From the NCBI RefSeq assembly GCF_964355755.1, contig NC_092670.1, positions 21,079,201-21,143,200 of the forward strand: DNA of 64,000 nucleotides. The letters run 5' to 3'. How positions within the stretch are numbered: position 1 is the first letter of the stretch; every line of letters begins with the position of its first letter. Below the pieces are notes generated by a model. The model was not told the origin of the DNA. It made no database searches and saw nothing but the letters and a program-made list of their open reading frames with translations. The DNA comes from Antedon mediterranea. Lineage: Eukaryota > Echinodermata > Crinoidea > Comatulida > Antedonidae. Shown in pieces: positions 32,428 to 44,640 of this stretch. The translations under genes were made by a program, and so were the position numbers.

Positions 32428-35400
32428 TTAGTCTTTTTTCTTGTTCTTTTTGATAACATCAAGAACCTGTTTTACTGCCATGCTGTAGTATTTATACAGG
32501 ATACCATGGTGGCTTAATCCTGGCAATAGCACCGTAAATAATACTGTAAACAGAATATGCAAATCAGTAAATTTGATTTCACTATCAGTAGAACCTATCC
32601 ATTGGGATGCTTTCCTATGTAACAGGGGATATAACACTACAATAGCTAATTACAGTATATTCAAAATAAAAAATAATAACTTACCAAATAAGTATGTGAG
32701 AAAAAAGTTTGGAACTGCATTGCCAATAAAAGCAATTATACCAAGAACAACCATCACAAGAACAAAATACTAGAAGGAGAAGCGAGAGAAGAGAATTTAA
32801 GCAAATGATCGGGTAGAATGAAAATAAAAAAACAAAACATGGGAAAATGTTTATTTAGGTCTGATAACCAACATATTTTTAGCACAATAATTATTTTATG
32901 TTGAATCACATGAAATTTTGGAAATAATTACTAAACATTTTTGTGCTGCTTCTTAAGATTATTTTATGAGAATGAGATACAGTGTTCCTTTGTTCAGTGT
33001 TTTATATCTCTCACCTGTTTAGGTTTTTTTGTTTTCATATCTTTTAAGTCTGTTGTAAATCGTGTTGCTTTATTTTTTGTATTTACAATACTGATGCAAA
33101 TCTGTTGATACTGTTGCTGGTTGTTAGCCGTCCTAAAAAATGAGAAAACTAAAGATTAAAAATTAATTTATGATCACAATCACTTCAGAGACACGGCTTT
33201 TGGCAGTGGTTTAACGCAGGAGGTAAAGGCCCCTGGTTTAGCACTTAGTCCCTCAGCTCCAACCGTGGGTAGTTGCATTGGGTTAATCATGCTCTGGGGC
33301 CACTTAAGCTCTGGGGCCCTGGATTTTGCCAGTGAGGGCTCATAACCGTTATGCCACTGGCTTTAGGCATAAATTGCACATTTGTTATAGAATGGAGATT
33401 TACTACCAAAATGCATTAATGTATTGCAATGACAATCAGGACACCTACAATGCATTAATTGAACTGATATTCAACAGTAACACATGTTGAATATTAAAAT
33501 AATATTTAAAGAGGAAGCTGCAATCTAACTGCAACCATATAAGCCACAGGGCCTCAAGAGGATAACAAGGACATATAATTACACAAAATATCAATAGATG
33601 CGTCAACTTCACATACTGTATAAAATTCAGCAACAGCAATACTCATTGTTTCCAACATAAAAAATAATAACTGAAAAATTCTAATACAAATTTGAATGTG
33701 TTTTTGTACCTACCATTCTCCTGTGCGAACAAACTTCGAGAAAACTCTTGGCAAGAAATAATCAGTGAGACATATCATCATTCCAAGTAAAGATACAGTA
33801 GTCAGAATTGTGGGCTCTAGATACCAAATTATACTACAGAGAAAAAAACAACAAACAACAATGAAAGCACTCAGAAACTGAGTGAAGTACTTGGCAAAAT
33901 GTTGCCACAGAGGGCGCATGTTGATATTTAAGGTCATGTTAAAAGTATAGATTTTTTTTTTTATTTGTGAAGTTATCAATGAACCGACTTTCTTAAAATA
34001 TATAAGTATTTACACTGAAATATTCAGAATGATAACTTGAAAATTGTAGGCGCTATCGTGTTAACAAACTAACAAAGCAAGTACTATACTGTACTTAGAA
34101 AAATTCTATGTTGCCAAGTAAAAAGAGTAAGACCATGGAGTTCCATGGTAAGACTGAATAAATGTTTACAAAAACATGCAATGTACAGTACCCACAATTG
34201 TGAGAATGCAAGGAAACATGAAATCAATCAATTAAATATAGGAATATAGTTTACAAATGTCAAATTATACAGAAGATCAGATACTTACAAAAATAGTGCA
34301 CTGACGCATCCTGTCATGATGGCTGGGTACGAGTCCTTTTCCCATTTCATCCATCTGTCTACGTGTAGCAATATAAATCTCCAATCATGCAGCATCTGTT
34401 CTACTGCCGTTATTTCTGTATCCTATATTTCAGTATACACTATCAAATTAGTTTGACAATAAAAAGTGTGATGTGCCAAAATATGGTAGTTATATGCTGA
34501 AATATGGACTAGTGATGTGAAATCATTATGTCTATATATGGTGTAGTGGGCATATCACATTTTTTTTAGACAGAGATTTAGATTAGACAAAACACAAATA
34601 CAGTGAAAATAACTTTGTATAGTTACATAAGGAAAGTAAGAAGTTTTTGTACTAAGGTGATTGTTGATATTGAGATCACACACTTGTAATGTACAATTGC
34701 AATAATACAGAATAAAGTGTATGGTTTATTACATCTTTTTCCTGAAAACTCTACTACTGTATTCTCTCTTTATCCTATCAAGTCCTTACATTTTGTCATA
34801 CCCTGTCATGAATCCCTTGCATATCAAACTTTCATGATTGTGAAAAACAACAATTCATAATTGTTTTATAAAAAATTGTTTTATAAAATATAGCTTTTAA
34901 AATACATTAATGTGACTGTCATGTTGAGACAGGAATATTACATGTACCATCTGCTGTATGTCATATATTATTATTTGACATATGATCCATTGCACCTGCT
35001 TTGGAGGAATATCATACAACATGACTACAAACAATATGTGAATGCACTAGCATGTAGCAGTTTCATGAATTAAAATAGAGACAATTGTGTACAATTTATT
35101 AAAAGTACAGTTTAATAAAAACAGAAGCAAATAAAGAATTTTAATGCAAAATTAACAGTACAGTTAGTGACATTGACAAAACAATGAATGCTAAATAAAT
35201 TCCCCTGTGTCTCTCTTGAACTGGGTCCAGTTTAACTGGGTGTCGTGTATTTCTACTGTAACCAATGGAAAGAAAATCTTCTTTACAGATCCACAAAACA
35301 TGTTGAAAATCATGGAGGCATAAAAAATCATATTTTTATTAAACAAAACCAACTCCCTTAAAAATTACAACTACAAATTTTACATTTATTAAATTTGCAG

Positions 35401-36638
35401 TTTTAAATTGGTTCATTCTAATATTGATTATGCCTCTTTAATTTTGGTCTGCTGCAATGGCAGGCCTACAGTATGTATCCTTCTTACATAGGCCATGGGG
35501 GTGTCACGATAAATATGGTCCGGGGCCAAAATCGGTCCGGCCGGACCAGTTTTGGCTCTAAAATTGTGGCCAAAAGCAGTCCGCCACTGCAAAAATCGGT
35601 CCGGGCTTTTCTTCTGTCGATTTTAATTGAATTACTAGGCCTATGATGCTGTTTTAAGTTGTTTATGGCTAGAAAAATATCCCATGATATATATTAGTAA
35701 GTTATCTTGTCGGATAAATACTATAAATAAATGTATTTTATCTAAAAACATGACTTAGGTGTTCACTCATATTTCGGCCTGCCACACACTCACATGAACG
35801 GGAGACGCTGATATTGCCAGCTAGATTTTATTTATGATTGAGGCCTTTTTCCTTCCTCAGCCTAATCAATATTGGATAATTGTTTTATAATAATTGTATT
35901 GAATTGATATATTGATTGATTAACCATAAATAATTAATAAATTAAATTGTTTTTAACATCATGGGGAAACGAAGATGTTAAAAAAGAAAAATTGGATTAA
36001 AAACAGGCAGAGATACATATTGTATACAAAAAGCTTAACAATTAGTATAGTATTAATTATTGATGAGTTACTACTAATAATGATAATAAAAAAAATAGGC
36101 TTAATTTATAATATTAAAATAACAAATAAATCCCCGTAGTTTTCAATAATGACTAATCATGGCCTTTTTTTTAATGATATATACATTATGACTCATTTTG
36201 CGCACCATATATTTGTAAGACCAGACCATATTTGGCGGCCAAAAACAGTCCTACTGCCCGGACCGATTTTATCCAGGCCGGACCAGTTTTGGTGGCCAAA
36301 ATTGGTCCGGCCGGACAGGTTTTGGCAGCCATAAATGGTCCCCCGGACTGATTTTGGCAGCCAAAACTGGTCCGCCGGACCGATTTTGGCCCGGACTGAT
36401 TTTGGTGTGACAGGACCTTACTAGGCCTAGCTCACATCCAGCCATCCAACTAGCTCTGCGCAACCTATCTCCTCCTCCAGCAGGTAGGCTAACGCCTAGG
36501 CCTAACAGTTAGGCCTAGCCACAATGTGTTGGCTTGTTGTTGTCGTTTTGAATTCCATTTATGGCATTGAATTGTAATAACATTTATCATAGATTTTACC
36601 TTGTTTATTTCACCATCCATCAGTCTTTCGGTTGCCAT
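32428..36638 (-). CDS. ARL6IP1: ADP-ribosylation factor-like 6-interacting protein 1 (ER-shaping protein)
   Basis: Six minus exons (36600-36638, 34289-34422, 33714-33833, 33015-33132, 32685-32769, 32428-32543) close to exactly 203 residues, the same length as human ARL6IP1. Two long hydrophobic hairpins are visible: about 44-90 (PAIMTGCVSALFF to LTDYFLP) and about 138-176 (YFVLVMVVLGIIAF to VLLPGL). The C-terminus NKKKD is a dilysine-like ER signal, as in the family. Conserved WYLEPTILT, FLTYLFV and LLPGLSHHGILYKYYSMA place it firmly. The protein is reticulon-like, curves ER tubules and partners with atlastins; human mutations cause spastic paraplegia. Intron 1 (2.2 kb) carries a GC-rich fold-back element and a MITE relic. 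Divergent from KCTD5 across 947 bp. Confidence 0.96.
33197..33366. mobile_element. hAT-like MITE in ARL6IP1 intron 3
   Basis: Left GGCAGTGGTTTAACG and inverted right GCCAGTGGCATAACG ends enclose about 140 bp, with GGGGCC words inside as in other CAGTGGC-ended elements. Confidence 0.5.
34434..34581. mobile_element. MITE 'CTCTGTCTACACTATC' family, copy 6 (eroded)
   Basis: TACACTATCAAATTAGTTTG and GTGATGTGCC are kept; the right end is reduced to AGACAGAGATTTAG. It begins near ARL6IP1 exon 2 and lies in intron 1. Confidence 0.7.
35500..36413. mobile_element. 914-bp TIR element with GGTCCGGCCGGACC arrays
   Basis: Left GTGTCACGATAAATATGGTC followed by CGGGGCCAAAATCGGTCCGG, and inverted right CCTGTCACACCAAAATCAGT followed by CCGGGCCAAAATCGGTCCGG. 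Both ends carry several GGTCCGG/CCGGACC words; the centre is plain AT-rich. No coding capacity. In ARL6IP1 intron 1. Confidence 0.7.
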
Positions 36639-37585
36639 GCTATTTTCAGTTAGTAGAAATTTATATTATTGTACAATATCAATCAAAATTTCGTTAACAA
36701 AATCGAATTGTTGTGTTTTATTACTAAAAAAAGTCAACAAATTTTGAAATAGGAATGAAACTAAAGAGGGCGACATGGTACTTTTATCTATCAATCATCA
36801 TTATCTATTATCATCATCATCATTGATTCGAATATCAATACTCTATAACAGTTTTAAAGATATATTGTCTCCATAAACATTTTTTTTACAAATTTGCTTT
36901 CTAAAAAATATTTTTTACCTGAAAAAATATGTAATTAAAGCAAAAAAATACATACAATGGTTTTTGGTTAAAGTAACGTTTCTTTTCTCTGTTTATAAGT
37001 TAATTATTTTTGTTTACAGAAGTGAATAACTTTATTAAAACTGCAAAATTACCTACTTAAAGTCTGATTTTATTAATCTTTATTTTTTAGGTTGTGGGAC
37101 AACACATCTTAAATTGAATTTCTTCTTTAGAAATAATGTACAGATATATGTAATGTACGGTATATGTATCCCACCGCACATCAAAACAATTTGGTGCATG
37201 TGTTGTGTGGAGTAAATAAATAATGATAATGCTTTTTTTTATTATTTTAGTATTTACCCTTGAAATCAAAAAAGGATGTTGTTTGCGTTTTAAAATTCCT
37301 GTGTTGGTATACCACACTGGATGAGGAAGTGGAAGATCTTCAATATTTTTTTAAAACACACCACAAAATTACTTTTTTAAGGCTGCGGTATGTTTATTGT
37401 GGGTGGTAGTTTTTGATCACAACAATGTACCCAGATTGTACTCGCTTCTGGCAAAGTTGTAGAATAAAACGTGTCTCGGGAATCATCGATCAAATTGATC
37501 TCTCAAGCTATAAAACAAAGATCTTAGCTATAAAAAGAACATAAATTATAGAGGGCGTGATTTCAAAACACTCCCAGTTTTAAAG
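36639..37585. promoter_or_regulatory. Divergent promoter region between ARL6IP1 and KCTD5
   Basis: Head-to-head starts 947 bp apart. About a quarter is a MITE (36852-37113), leaving roughly 210 bp on the ARL6IP1 side and 470 bp on the KCTD5 side for promoters. No TATA box is evident. Confidence 0.4.
36852..37113. mobile_element. MITE with TTTAAAGATATATTGTC ends, copy C
   Basis: Left TTTAAAGATATATTGTCTCC and right GGGACAACACATCTTAAA are inverted repeats; the inside GAAGTGAATAACTTTATTA matches copies A and B. It lies in the ARL6IP1/KCTD5 divergent spacer. Confidence 0.7.
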
Positions 37586-40494
37586 ATGGCGTCGAATGGT
37601 GAAATAAATCTGCCAAGTGAAACTCAAAACGATGTTAAAATGCAAGAATGTACAGGGAATGAACTAACAAATGGGTTTGAAAACACACTATCAAAGTGGG
37701 TAAAGTTAAATGTAGGTGGAACCTATTTTCTAACAACAAGAACGACACTCTGTAGAGATCCTCGTTCATTCTTGGCCCGACTGTGTCAAGAAGATCCAGA
37801 TTTGAAGTCGGATAAGGTAGGCATTTTGATAGGGAGAGGAGGCAGGGAGGGTGAGTGTGCGATCGATCGATTGGCAGCCTAGTCTATAGGTAGGAGGCCT
37901 AGAAACGGGGGAATACCAACTGGGGTTGATATTTGTATTTCTTGTCGTTGATACCACTTTAATATATGGTAGTATAAAATAGTAAAAAGTATTTTGAATA
38001 AATATTTTTTTTAAATATTTTTATTTATGAATAAATAATTCTTTTTATTAATATTAATTATGCACACACAGTCACAGTACATGCATCGTAGTAGGGCTTA
38101 GAAATAAGTTATAACAGTACCCCTGCTCACGAATCATCAGAAAATCTCTAGATTAATTGTTAACACTTAAATTATTGTAAACTTATTATATAATTTGTAT
38201 TCTTTTTTTTAGACTTGAGCAAACAATATACTATAAATAAATATTTAACAACAAGCCTTCTTGAAATGTAATCCTTTTCATTCTGGTGGCCATAGATAGA
38301 GCAGAAATTTAAAAACCTCACAAAACATAAATTTATATTATTATATTATTTCATTTAAATATATTCAACCATATTTGACTTGATAGCAAAGACATATTGT
38401 GATTGTGTAGTCCCTTATTTTGAGTAAATAAAAAACGGTTATAATTTTTCATGCAAGGCATAAAATAATCATGGTAAAGACTTATTGAAATTTTGTTTTC
38501 AGGACGAAACGGGTGCATATTTAATTGATAGGGATCCCACATACTTTGGGCCAATATTGAATTATCTACGGCACGGCAAGTTGGTAATAAACAAAGACTT
38601 GGCAGATGAGGGTAAATAAAATTTAATAGTCATTTTGTAACGTGAATCACTTGAATATACTGCCTACGTGATATAGACTAATTCTACTTGCAAATTAATT
38701 TTTTATCACAAGATTTGTAATATAGTTTGCGGTACACCATGTATGTCATTTCTGAAAAGAACTTTTGAGTTTCTCGTCGTTTCGATCTCATCTAACATAC
38801 TGTATGTGGTGTACCGCAAACTTATATCAACATTTGATTTCACCATGCAAACCTTCAAACAATATAATATCACAAGAAAGATTATTTTAATTTTATAGTG
38901 CATATGTTGTTCTGGTTTAAAAAAAAAAATAGTAGATGGAAATTGTTTTTTTTTTTCATTTTTGTATGAAAACCAAGACATCTTTAATTTAAAATGTATA
39001 CTTTGAATTTATTTATTTTTAAATTTTGCTGTTCTAATATTCTATTTATAGGTGTTTTAGAAGAAGCAGAATTTTATAGTGTAACTTCTTTAATCAAGTT
39101 ATTAAAACAAAGGATTTTAGATAAAGAAACAAGGAATAGCACAGTAAGATTTAATTTTATTTGTTGTTCTTTCTCTGTTTCTTTCTTTTAGTGATATAAT
39201 ACTACAGTACTACCAAGTGTGCTGCCACAGTAAAAAAAAAAGCCCTAAATAATGCAATTAATAGTGTTTAAAGTCTACTTTCAAATTTGGAGAATGTTAT
39301 TAAAAAAATAATTTATCTGTTTCAGTCTTTTTCTTTTATTTTGGAAAAAAAGCACACTGAACCACATTTTTAAGATCTTTTCTATAAAAAAAAACAAATA
39401 CGGAACGACTCATTTTTGTCAAAGGGTAAAGGGTGTAGGAGAAAAGTGATAATAATCACTGAATGATGATGAAGTTCCGGTGTTAATTCTTTATAATTTT
39501 GCTGTTTTAGGGTCCTAGGAAGCATGTTTATAGAGTGATACAATGCCAAGAAGAAGAACTAACGCAGATGTTATCAACAATGTCAGATGGTTGGAGGTTT
39601 GAACAGGTAAAACTTTTTAGATTATGCACACAATGTAAAAATACAATTTGTGTTTGTTTGAAAACTTTTCTTGTCCGGTAATTATTTCCTTGCCTCCTTT
39701 TTAAAAAGCAGTTTTAGAAAACTCCCCCTTCCAGAATTCTAGGTTATCTTTCTGGTACAAGGCTTCCCATATTTGGAGCAAATGACAACCACTGAATGTT
39801 AATTGTTTCAAATTCATTTATTGCGCAATAAGTATACATTGTTTCAATACGGTGATTCCGTGCCAAGCTTACCTGGATAAACCAGCACCATGCTCTTCCA
39901 AGTTAGAAAAAGATTAAAGTTTCTTGAACATCCCTCTAAAATAAATTATGTATATTTAACTGTAATAACATTTGATTTCAGCTTGTCAATATAGGTACTC
40001 AATATATTTATGGAAGTGAAGATCAAACAGAGTTTATGTGTGTGGTGTCCAAGGATATTAGTAACAGTAATGGCTATAGCACATTTCAACAACCTGAAAA
40101 AACCAAGGTAATCATTTAAGCTTGTTTTTGTGTTTGTTTAACACTTAGGCATGTTTATCCAACAAATTGAAACATAAAGGGCCAATTTACACGGTAAATG
40201 TAAGCAGAAAACTGTGTATTGAAAACTATTGTATTGTAGAATATGTATCTATCCGAGCTGGTTTCCACTCCACAGTTTGTGTAAAATGGTCATAAGAAGT
40301 AACATAGAAGATTCTATATTCTTGTTTTCCGCTTTTACTGTTTACTGTTTACTGTTACTGTTGTCTGTATAAATTGGCCTTAAAACAACTGACTGTTCAA
40401 TCTTTTTTAATAAAATTGTCAACATTGTAATTTTTTTCTTTTCTTTTAGTGCTTTGAAGACAGAACAACAAGAATGCGAGATATTCGCTCATAG
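37586..40494 (+). CDS. KCTD5: BTB/POZ protein KCTD5 (KCTD2/5/17 type), Cullin-3 adaptor
   Basis: Six exons (37586-37816, 38503-38611, 39052-39143, 39511-39606, 39982-40107, 40450-40494) give 232 residues; human KCTD5 has 234. The BTB domain covers about 37-140: [16 protein letters not shown], then [20 protein letters not shown] and [20 protein letters not shown]. The C-terminal domain [34 protein letters not shown] is also almost identical to vertebrate members, which assemble as pentamers and recruit Cullin-3; KCTD5 targets Gbeta-gamma for turnover. Only the N-terminal 36 residues are unalike. One gene here versus three in mammals suggests a pre-duplication orthologue. A 3' UTR of about 2.4 kb likely runs to AATAAA at 42897. 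Confidence 0.97.
38724..38822. mobile_element. 99-bp hairpin element in KCTD5 intron 2
   Basis: AGTTTGCGGTACACCA at 38724 and its exact inverse TGGTGTACCGCAAACT at the right end (to 38822) form 16-bp perfect terminal inverted repeats around 67 bp. Smallest complete TIR element in the window. Confidence 0.75.
40176..40382. mobile_element. MITE with AAGGGCCAATTTACAC ends in KCTD5 intron 5
   Basis: Left AAGGGCCAATTTACACGG and inverted right TTAAGGCCAATTTATACAG ends; the interior includes a TTTACTG microsatellite at about 40334-40362. hAT-like by ends. Confidence 0.55.
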
Positions 40495-41184
40495 TGTCAC
40501 ACGCACACAAGTACACGTGGTCGTGATACGACCATTCAAGTGCATTCAGGTTCTCAGTTGTGTTATGTTGGTTTACTCTTTTAATTCACCTTAGTGTACA
40601 GTTAGATATTATGCACACTGTAGATAGAGGACGACAACCTTTAATACGCGATTACAGATGATATCGGATGACAAACATACTGTAGATACACGGTGCCAAA
40701 TGTAATACTTGACGACATACAGCCATGTTAGAATGTGTTCAAACAATTATTGTTTTATTGGGTAAAAATATAATATGCAGGTACACAAACAGCATAATGG
40801 TGAATATCTATAAAGGGAGACGAATATCAATAGGAGCAAGAACCATACAGACATTAAATATTGACAAACAGCTGTAGAGGGTGACAAACATTTATAGGTT
40901 GAGGCTGACAAATTTCTATTGTGAATCGATTACATATACCTTACATACAACTGTAGAAAAATGAAAAGATAGACGATTTCATATGGCAAAAAAAAAAATA
41001 AAAGATAAACAGAAAACGACTGTTAAATCAACCTTTGTATAATTATGTTACCCCATTCCCTGCTTAGGATTTTTGTATTGAAGAATCAAAACACTTGCGT
41101 GGTACCCAAGCCAATTATAGCCAGGATTTTTATTTTCGAACAGGGAGTGCCATTTTCACAAAGGGGCAAAAATCGTCCTAAGTT

Positions 41185-41275
41185 ATAGGCTTGTTATAAG
41201 CTAGGCTTGTCATAAGCTAGGCTTGTCATAAGCTAGGCTTGTCATAAGCTACAGTAGCCTAGTCATAAGCTAGGC
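41185..41275 (+). repeat. 16-bp tandem repeat CTAGGCTTGTCATAAG
   Basis: About five units of CTAGGCTTGTCATAAG with decay at the right end. Within the presumed KCTD5 3' UTR. Confidence 0.8.
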
Positions 41276-42896
41276 TAGTAAGGCCTGCTTATCAATATCA
41301 TCACTTCTAATGCGAGTTCCTTCAGCAAAAGCAAAAAAGAGGGTTTGTTTGAACCACAAACAGAAATGAAGGATTGATAGTTCTCTACATACAAATATAT
41401 TGTAATTGGTAGTTCTGTATTAAGTTCTAGGCCGATTTGTGTAAGAGAGTTGTATAAAGTAACACTTTTTTCATTTTGAAAGAAGGAATATTATTGTCAC
41501 AGCTGGTAGTGATCAGGTGTTTGCTCTTAGAGGCGCTATGTCTCTCTTTTCACCCAGATGTATTTTAATGGATGCCAACATATTACACCAGTATCAAACT
41601 TTCCTGTTATTAAAATTGAGGGATTACCACAGTCCTACGAAGCTCAGAATGTTAAGCCGAACTTAGATAACAAGTTTTGATATGAATGTATATTTGTTAC
41701 TGTACTATATGTTTCTCTAATACTTCATGTATGAACAAATTTGGTGAGTTTAAGTTTTTCTAATGCATTTTTACAGTGGATGTATTAATTATAATTAAGT
41801 GTTAGAAAATGTCTAACATTCTTACACAGTGCTGAACATAGTCTAGATTCTGTTAAATTATTAGTTTTATAGGTTGTGTTGGCATTTTGCTGCAACACCA
41901 AAAACTACGCAATAGCGTAACAAACTCCTCATGCTTACAAATGTGTGTAGTGGTAGCGTCTGTTACTAAGCCAAATGTACAAAGTCCTTACTCACAAAGG
42001 TGTAGGCCTATATCCCATGCAAAGGGTTATACTGTATTAATTTGAGATACTTCTCATAATTTAGATGGTAAAAGGGTGTTTTACAGTTTATGTTAAAAGT
42101 ACAGTAATTTACTTGTTTAAATTCACCAAAGGGTGGTTAGTTATCTTAAATTTTAATTACACTTATCCTATCAAGCCAATTGTCCTTGGTAGGTTGTATA
42201 AGGGGTGATAGAATCTCCTATTTATTTTATTTTTACCATTTGTATAACCTGTGCAGATTCTTCATAAAAATAACTGATATTAAGGGATCCTTTAGAACTG
42301 GTATTAATGGGTCCTCTACTGAAATACTGAAAGAAATACATAATGTTGTGGTATAAATCACAGAAAGTCATATTTGAGGCCCAAAATCATTCGGTTATTA
42401 TACTCCTAACACTGGTTAAAAGGTGCCCTAGTTCATTTTTAAATGTTTGTGCTTTCCACCATCCCACAGATTTTGTATTTAAGATCATTTAATTAAATAT
42501 TTTATTTTTCAGATTTAAGAGTGCTCTTTTGTTTTGACAGTATTAGCTTTAGTTTAGTTTAAGAATTTAATTTTTAATAATAATTTAATTTAAAAATTTA
42601 ATTTAAAATATTTTTAATTATTTGTGTTAAGAGAACCAGAAACAAGGTGGCTCATTATTTAAATTGTTTGGGAGTCTAGTCCTATTCAGTAATGGGTTTA
42701 TTACTAACTCCCTCCCTATATAAATGGTTTAAATTCAGTTCATGTAGTAAACCCCTTTGAAACTTTTAAAGTATGTAATTTAGAGGGACTTGCAACAAGG
42801 CATTTGTATTAGAATTCTAGGTAGTAATTTATATTACACACTTGTGTATCTGCAATTTTTAACATTTTGTTAGTGTTTATATCGGTGTACAAAAGG

Positions 42897-42902
42897 AATA
42901 AA
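42897..42902 (+). terminator. Poly(A) signal AATAAA, KCTD5
   Basis: Canonical hexamer followed by a T-rich stretch (TTTGTC, CTTGTTTTATTTC). It sits just before the 31-bp array. Confidence 0.45.
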
Positions 42903-42997
42903 CATTTGTCTATACTTGTTTTATTTCATGCATTTTGAATCTTTCTTTTTAATTTGAGCGTAGATAACCTGTACTGTCATTCTCAGCTGTAGTGGGA

Positions 42998-44640
42998 TGT
43001 TGTCTATAAAAGAAGCACAACCGCAGTGGTAGGTCTGCAGAAGACCCAACCACAGTGGTATGTTTATAAAAGGGGCACAACTACTGTGGTATGTCTGCAG
43101 AAGACCCAACCACAGTGGTATGTCTATAAAAGGGCACAACTACTGTGGTATGTCTGCAGAAGACCCAACCACAGTGGTATGTCTATAAAAGGGGCACAAC
43201 TGAAGTTGTATGTCTATAAAAGAGGCACAACTAAGAGGCACAACTACTGTGGTATATCTATAGAAGGGGCACAACTACTGTGGTATGTCTATAGAAGGGG
43301 CACAACTACTGTGGTATGTCTATAGAAGGGGCACAACTACTGTGGTATATCTATAGAAGGGGCACAACTACTGTGGTATGTCTATAGAAGGGGCACAACT
43401 ACTGTGGTATGTCTATAGAAGGGGCACAACTACTGTGGTATATCTATAGAAGGGGCACAACTACTGTGGTATGTCTATAGAAGGGGCACAACTACTGTGG
43501 TATGTCTATAGAAGGGGCACAACTACTGTGGTATGTCTATAGAAGGGGCACAACTACTGTGGTATATCTATAGAAGGGGCACAACTACTGTGGTATATCT
43601 ATAGAAGAGGCACAACTACTGTGGTATGTCTATAGAAGGGGCACAACTACTGTGGTATGTCTATAGAAGGGGCACAACTACTGTGGTATGTCTATAGAAG
43701 GGGCACAACTACTGTGGTATGTCTATAGAAGGGGCACAACTACTGTGGTATGTCTATAGAAGGGGCACAACTACTGTGGTATATCTATAGAAGGGGCACA
43801 ACTACTGTGGTATGTCTATAGAAGGGGCACAACTACTGTGGTATATCTATAGAAGGGGCACAACTACTGTGGTATGTCTATAGAAGGGGCACAACTACTG
43901 TGGTATGTCTATAGAAGGGGCACAACTACTGTGGTATGTCTATAGAAGGGGCACAACTACTGTGGTATATCTATAGAAGGGGCACAACTACTGTGGTATG
44001 TCTATAGAAGGGGCACAACTACTGTGGTATATCTATAGAAGGGGCACAACTACTGTGGTATATCTATAGAAGGGGCACAACTACTGTGGTATGTCTATAG
44101 AAGGGGCACAACTACTGTGGTATGTCTATAGAAGGGGCACAACTACTGTGGTATGTCTATAGAAGGGGCACAACTACTGTGGTATATCTATAGAAGGGGC
44201 ACAACTACTGTGGTATGTCTATAGAAGGGGCACAACTACTGTGGTATATCTATAGAAGAGGCACAACTACTGTGGTATGTCTATAGAAGAGGCACAACTA
44301 CTGTGGTATGTCTATAGAAGGGGCACAACTACTGTGGTATATCTATAGAAGGGGCACAACTACTGTGGTATGTCTATAGAAGGGGCACAACTACTGTGGT
44401 ATGTCTATAGAAGAGGCACAACCACAGTGGTGTCTGCAGAATGCACAACCAGAGGTATGTCTATAGAAGGGGCACAACCGCAATGGTATATCTATAAAAG
44501 AGGCACAACCGCAGTGGTGGTATGTTTATAAAAGGGGCACAACCAAAGTGGTATGTCTATAGAAGGGGCACAACCAGTTATGTCTATAGAAGATACACAA
44601 CCACAGTGGGTGTCTATAGGAGGGGCATAACCGCATTGGT
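42998..44640 (+). repeat. 31-bp minisatellite, about 45-50 units
   Basis: The unit CACAACTACTGTGGTATGTC + TATAGAAGGGG (31 bp) repeats without interruption from about 43230 to 44420, flanked by decayed units (CACAACCGCAGTGGT, CTGCAGAAGACCCAACC) on both sides. Units differ mainly at one site (TATGTCTA versus TATATCTA) and in GGGG versus GAGG. It lies between the ends of KCTD5 and PDPK1. The period is not a multiple of three and the frames are not conserved, so it is not coding. Confidence 0.95.

Larger units (their letters stand above)
40495..42902 (+). other. Probable KCTD5 3' UTR
   Basis: No gene recognised. A canonical AATAAA at 42897-42902 is a plausible end. It includes a short tandem array of CATAAGCTAGGCTTGT (about 41185-41275). 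Confidence 0.45.

Noticed and set aside
38770-38800. GATGAGATCGAAAC string on the minus strand resembling a hammerhead
   Set aside because: The CUGANGA core is absent (reads TTAGATGA) and no stems I or III can be drawn.
42921-43325. Open frames on both strands inside the 31-bp array
   Set aside because: The period is not divisible by three, frames shift between units, and the encoded peptides have no protein features.
42998-44640. Regular repeats that could suggest a CRISPR array
   Set aside because: Units are contiguous with no unique spacers, and this is an animal nuclear genome.
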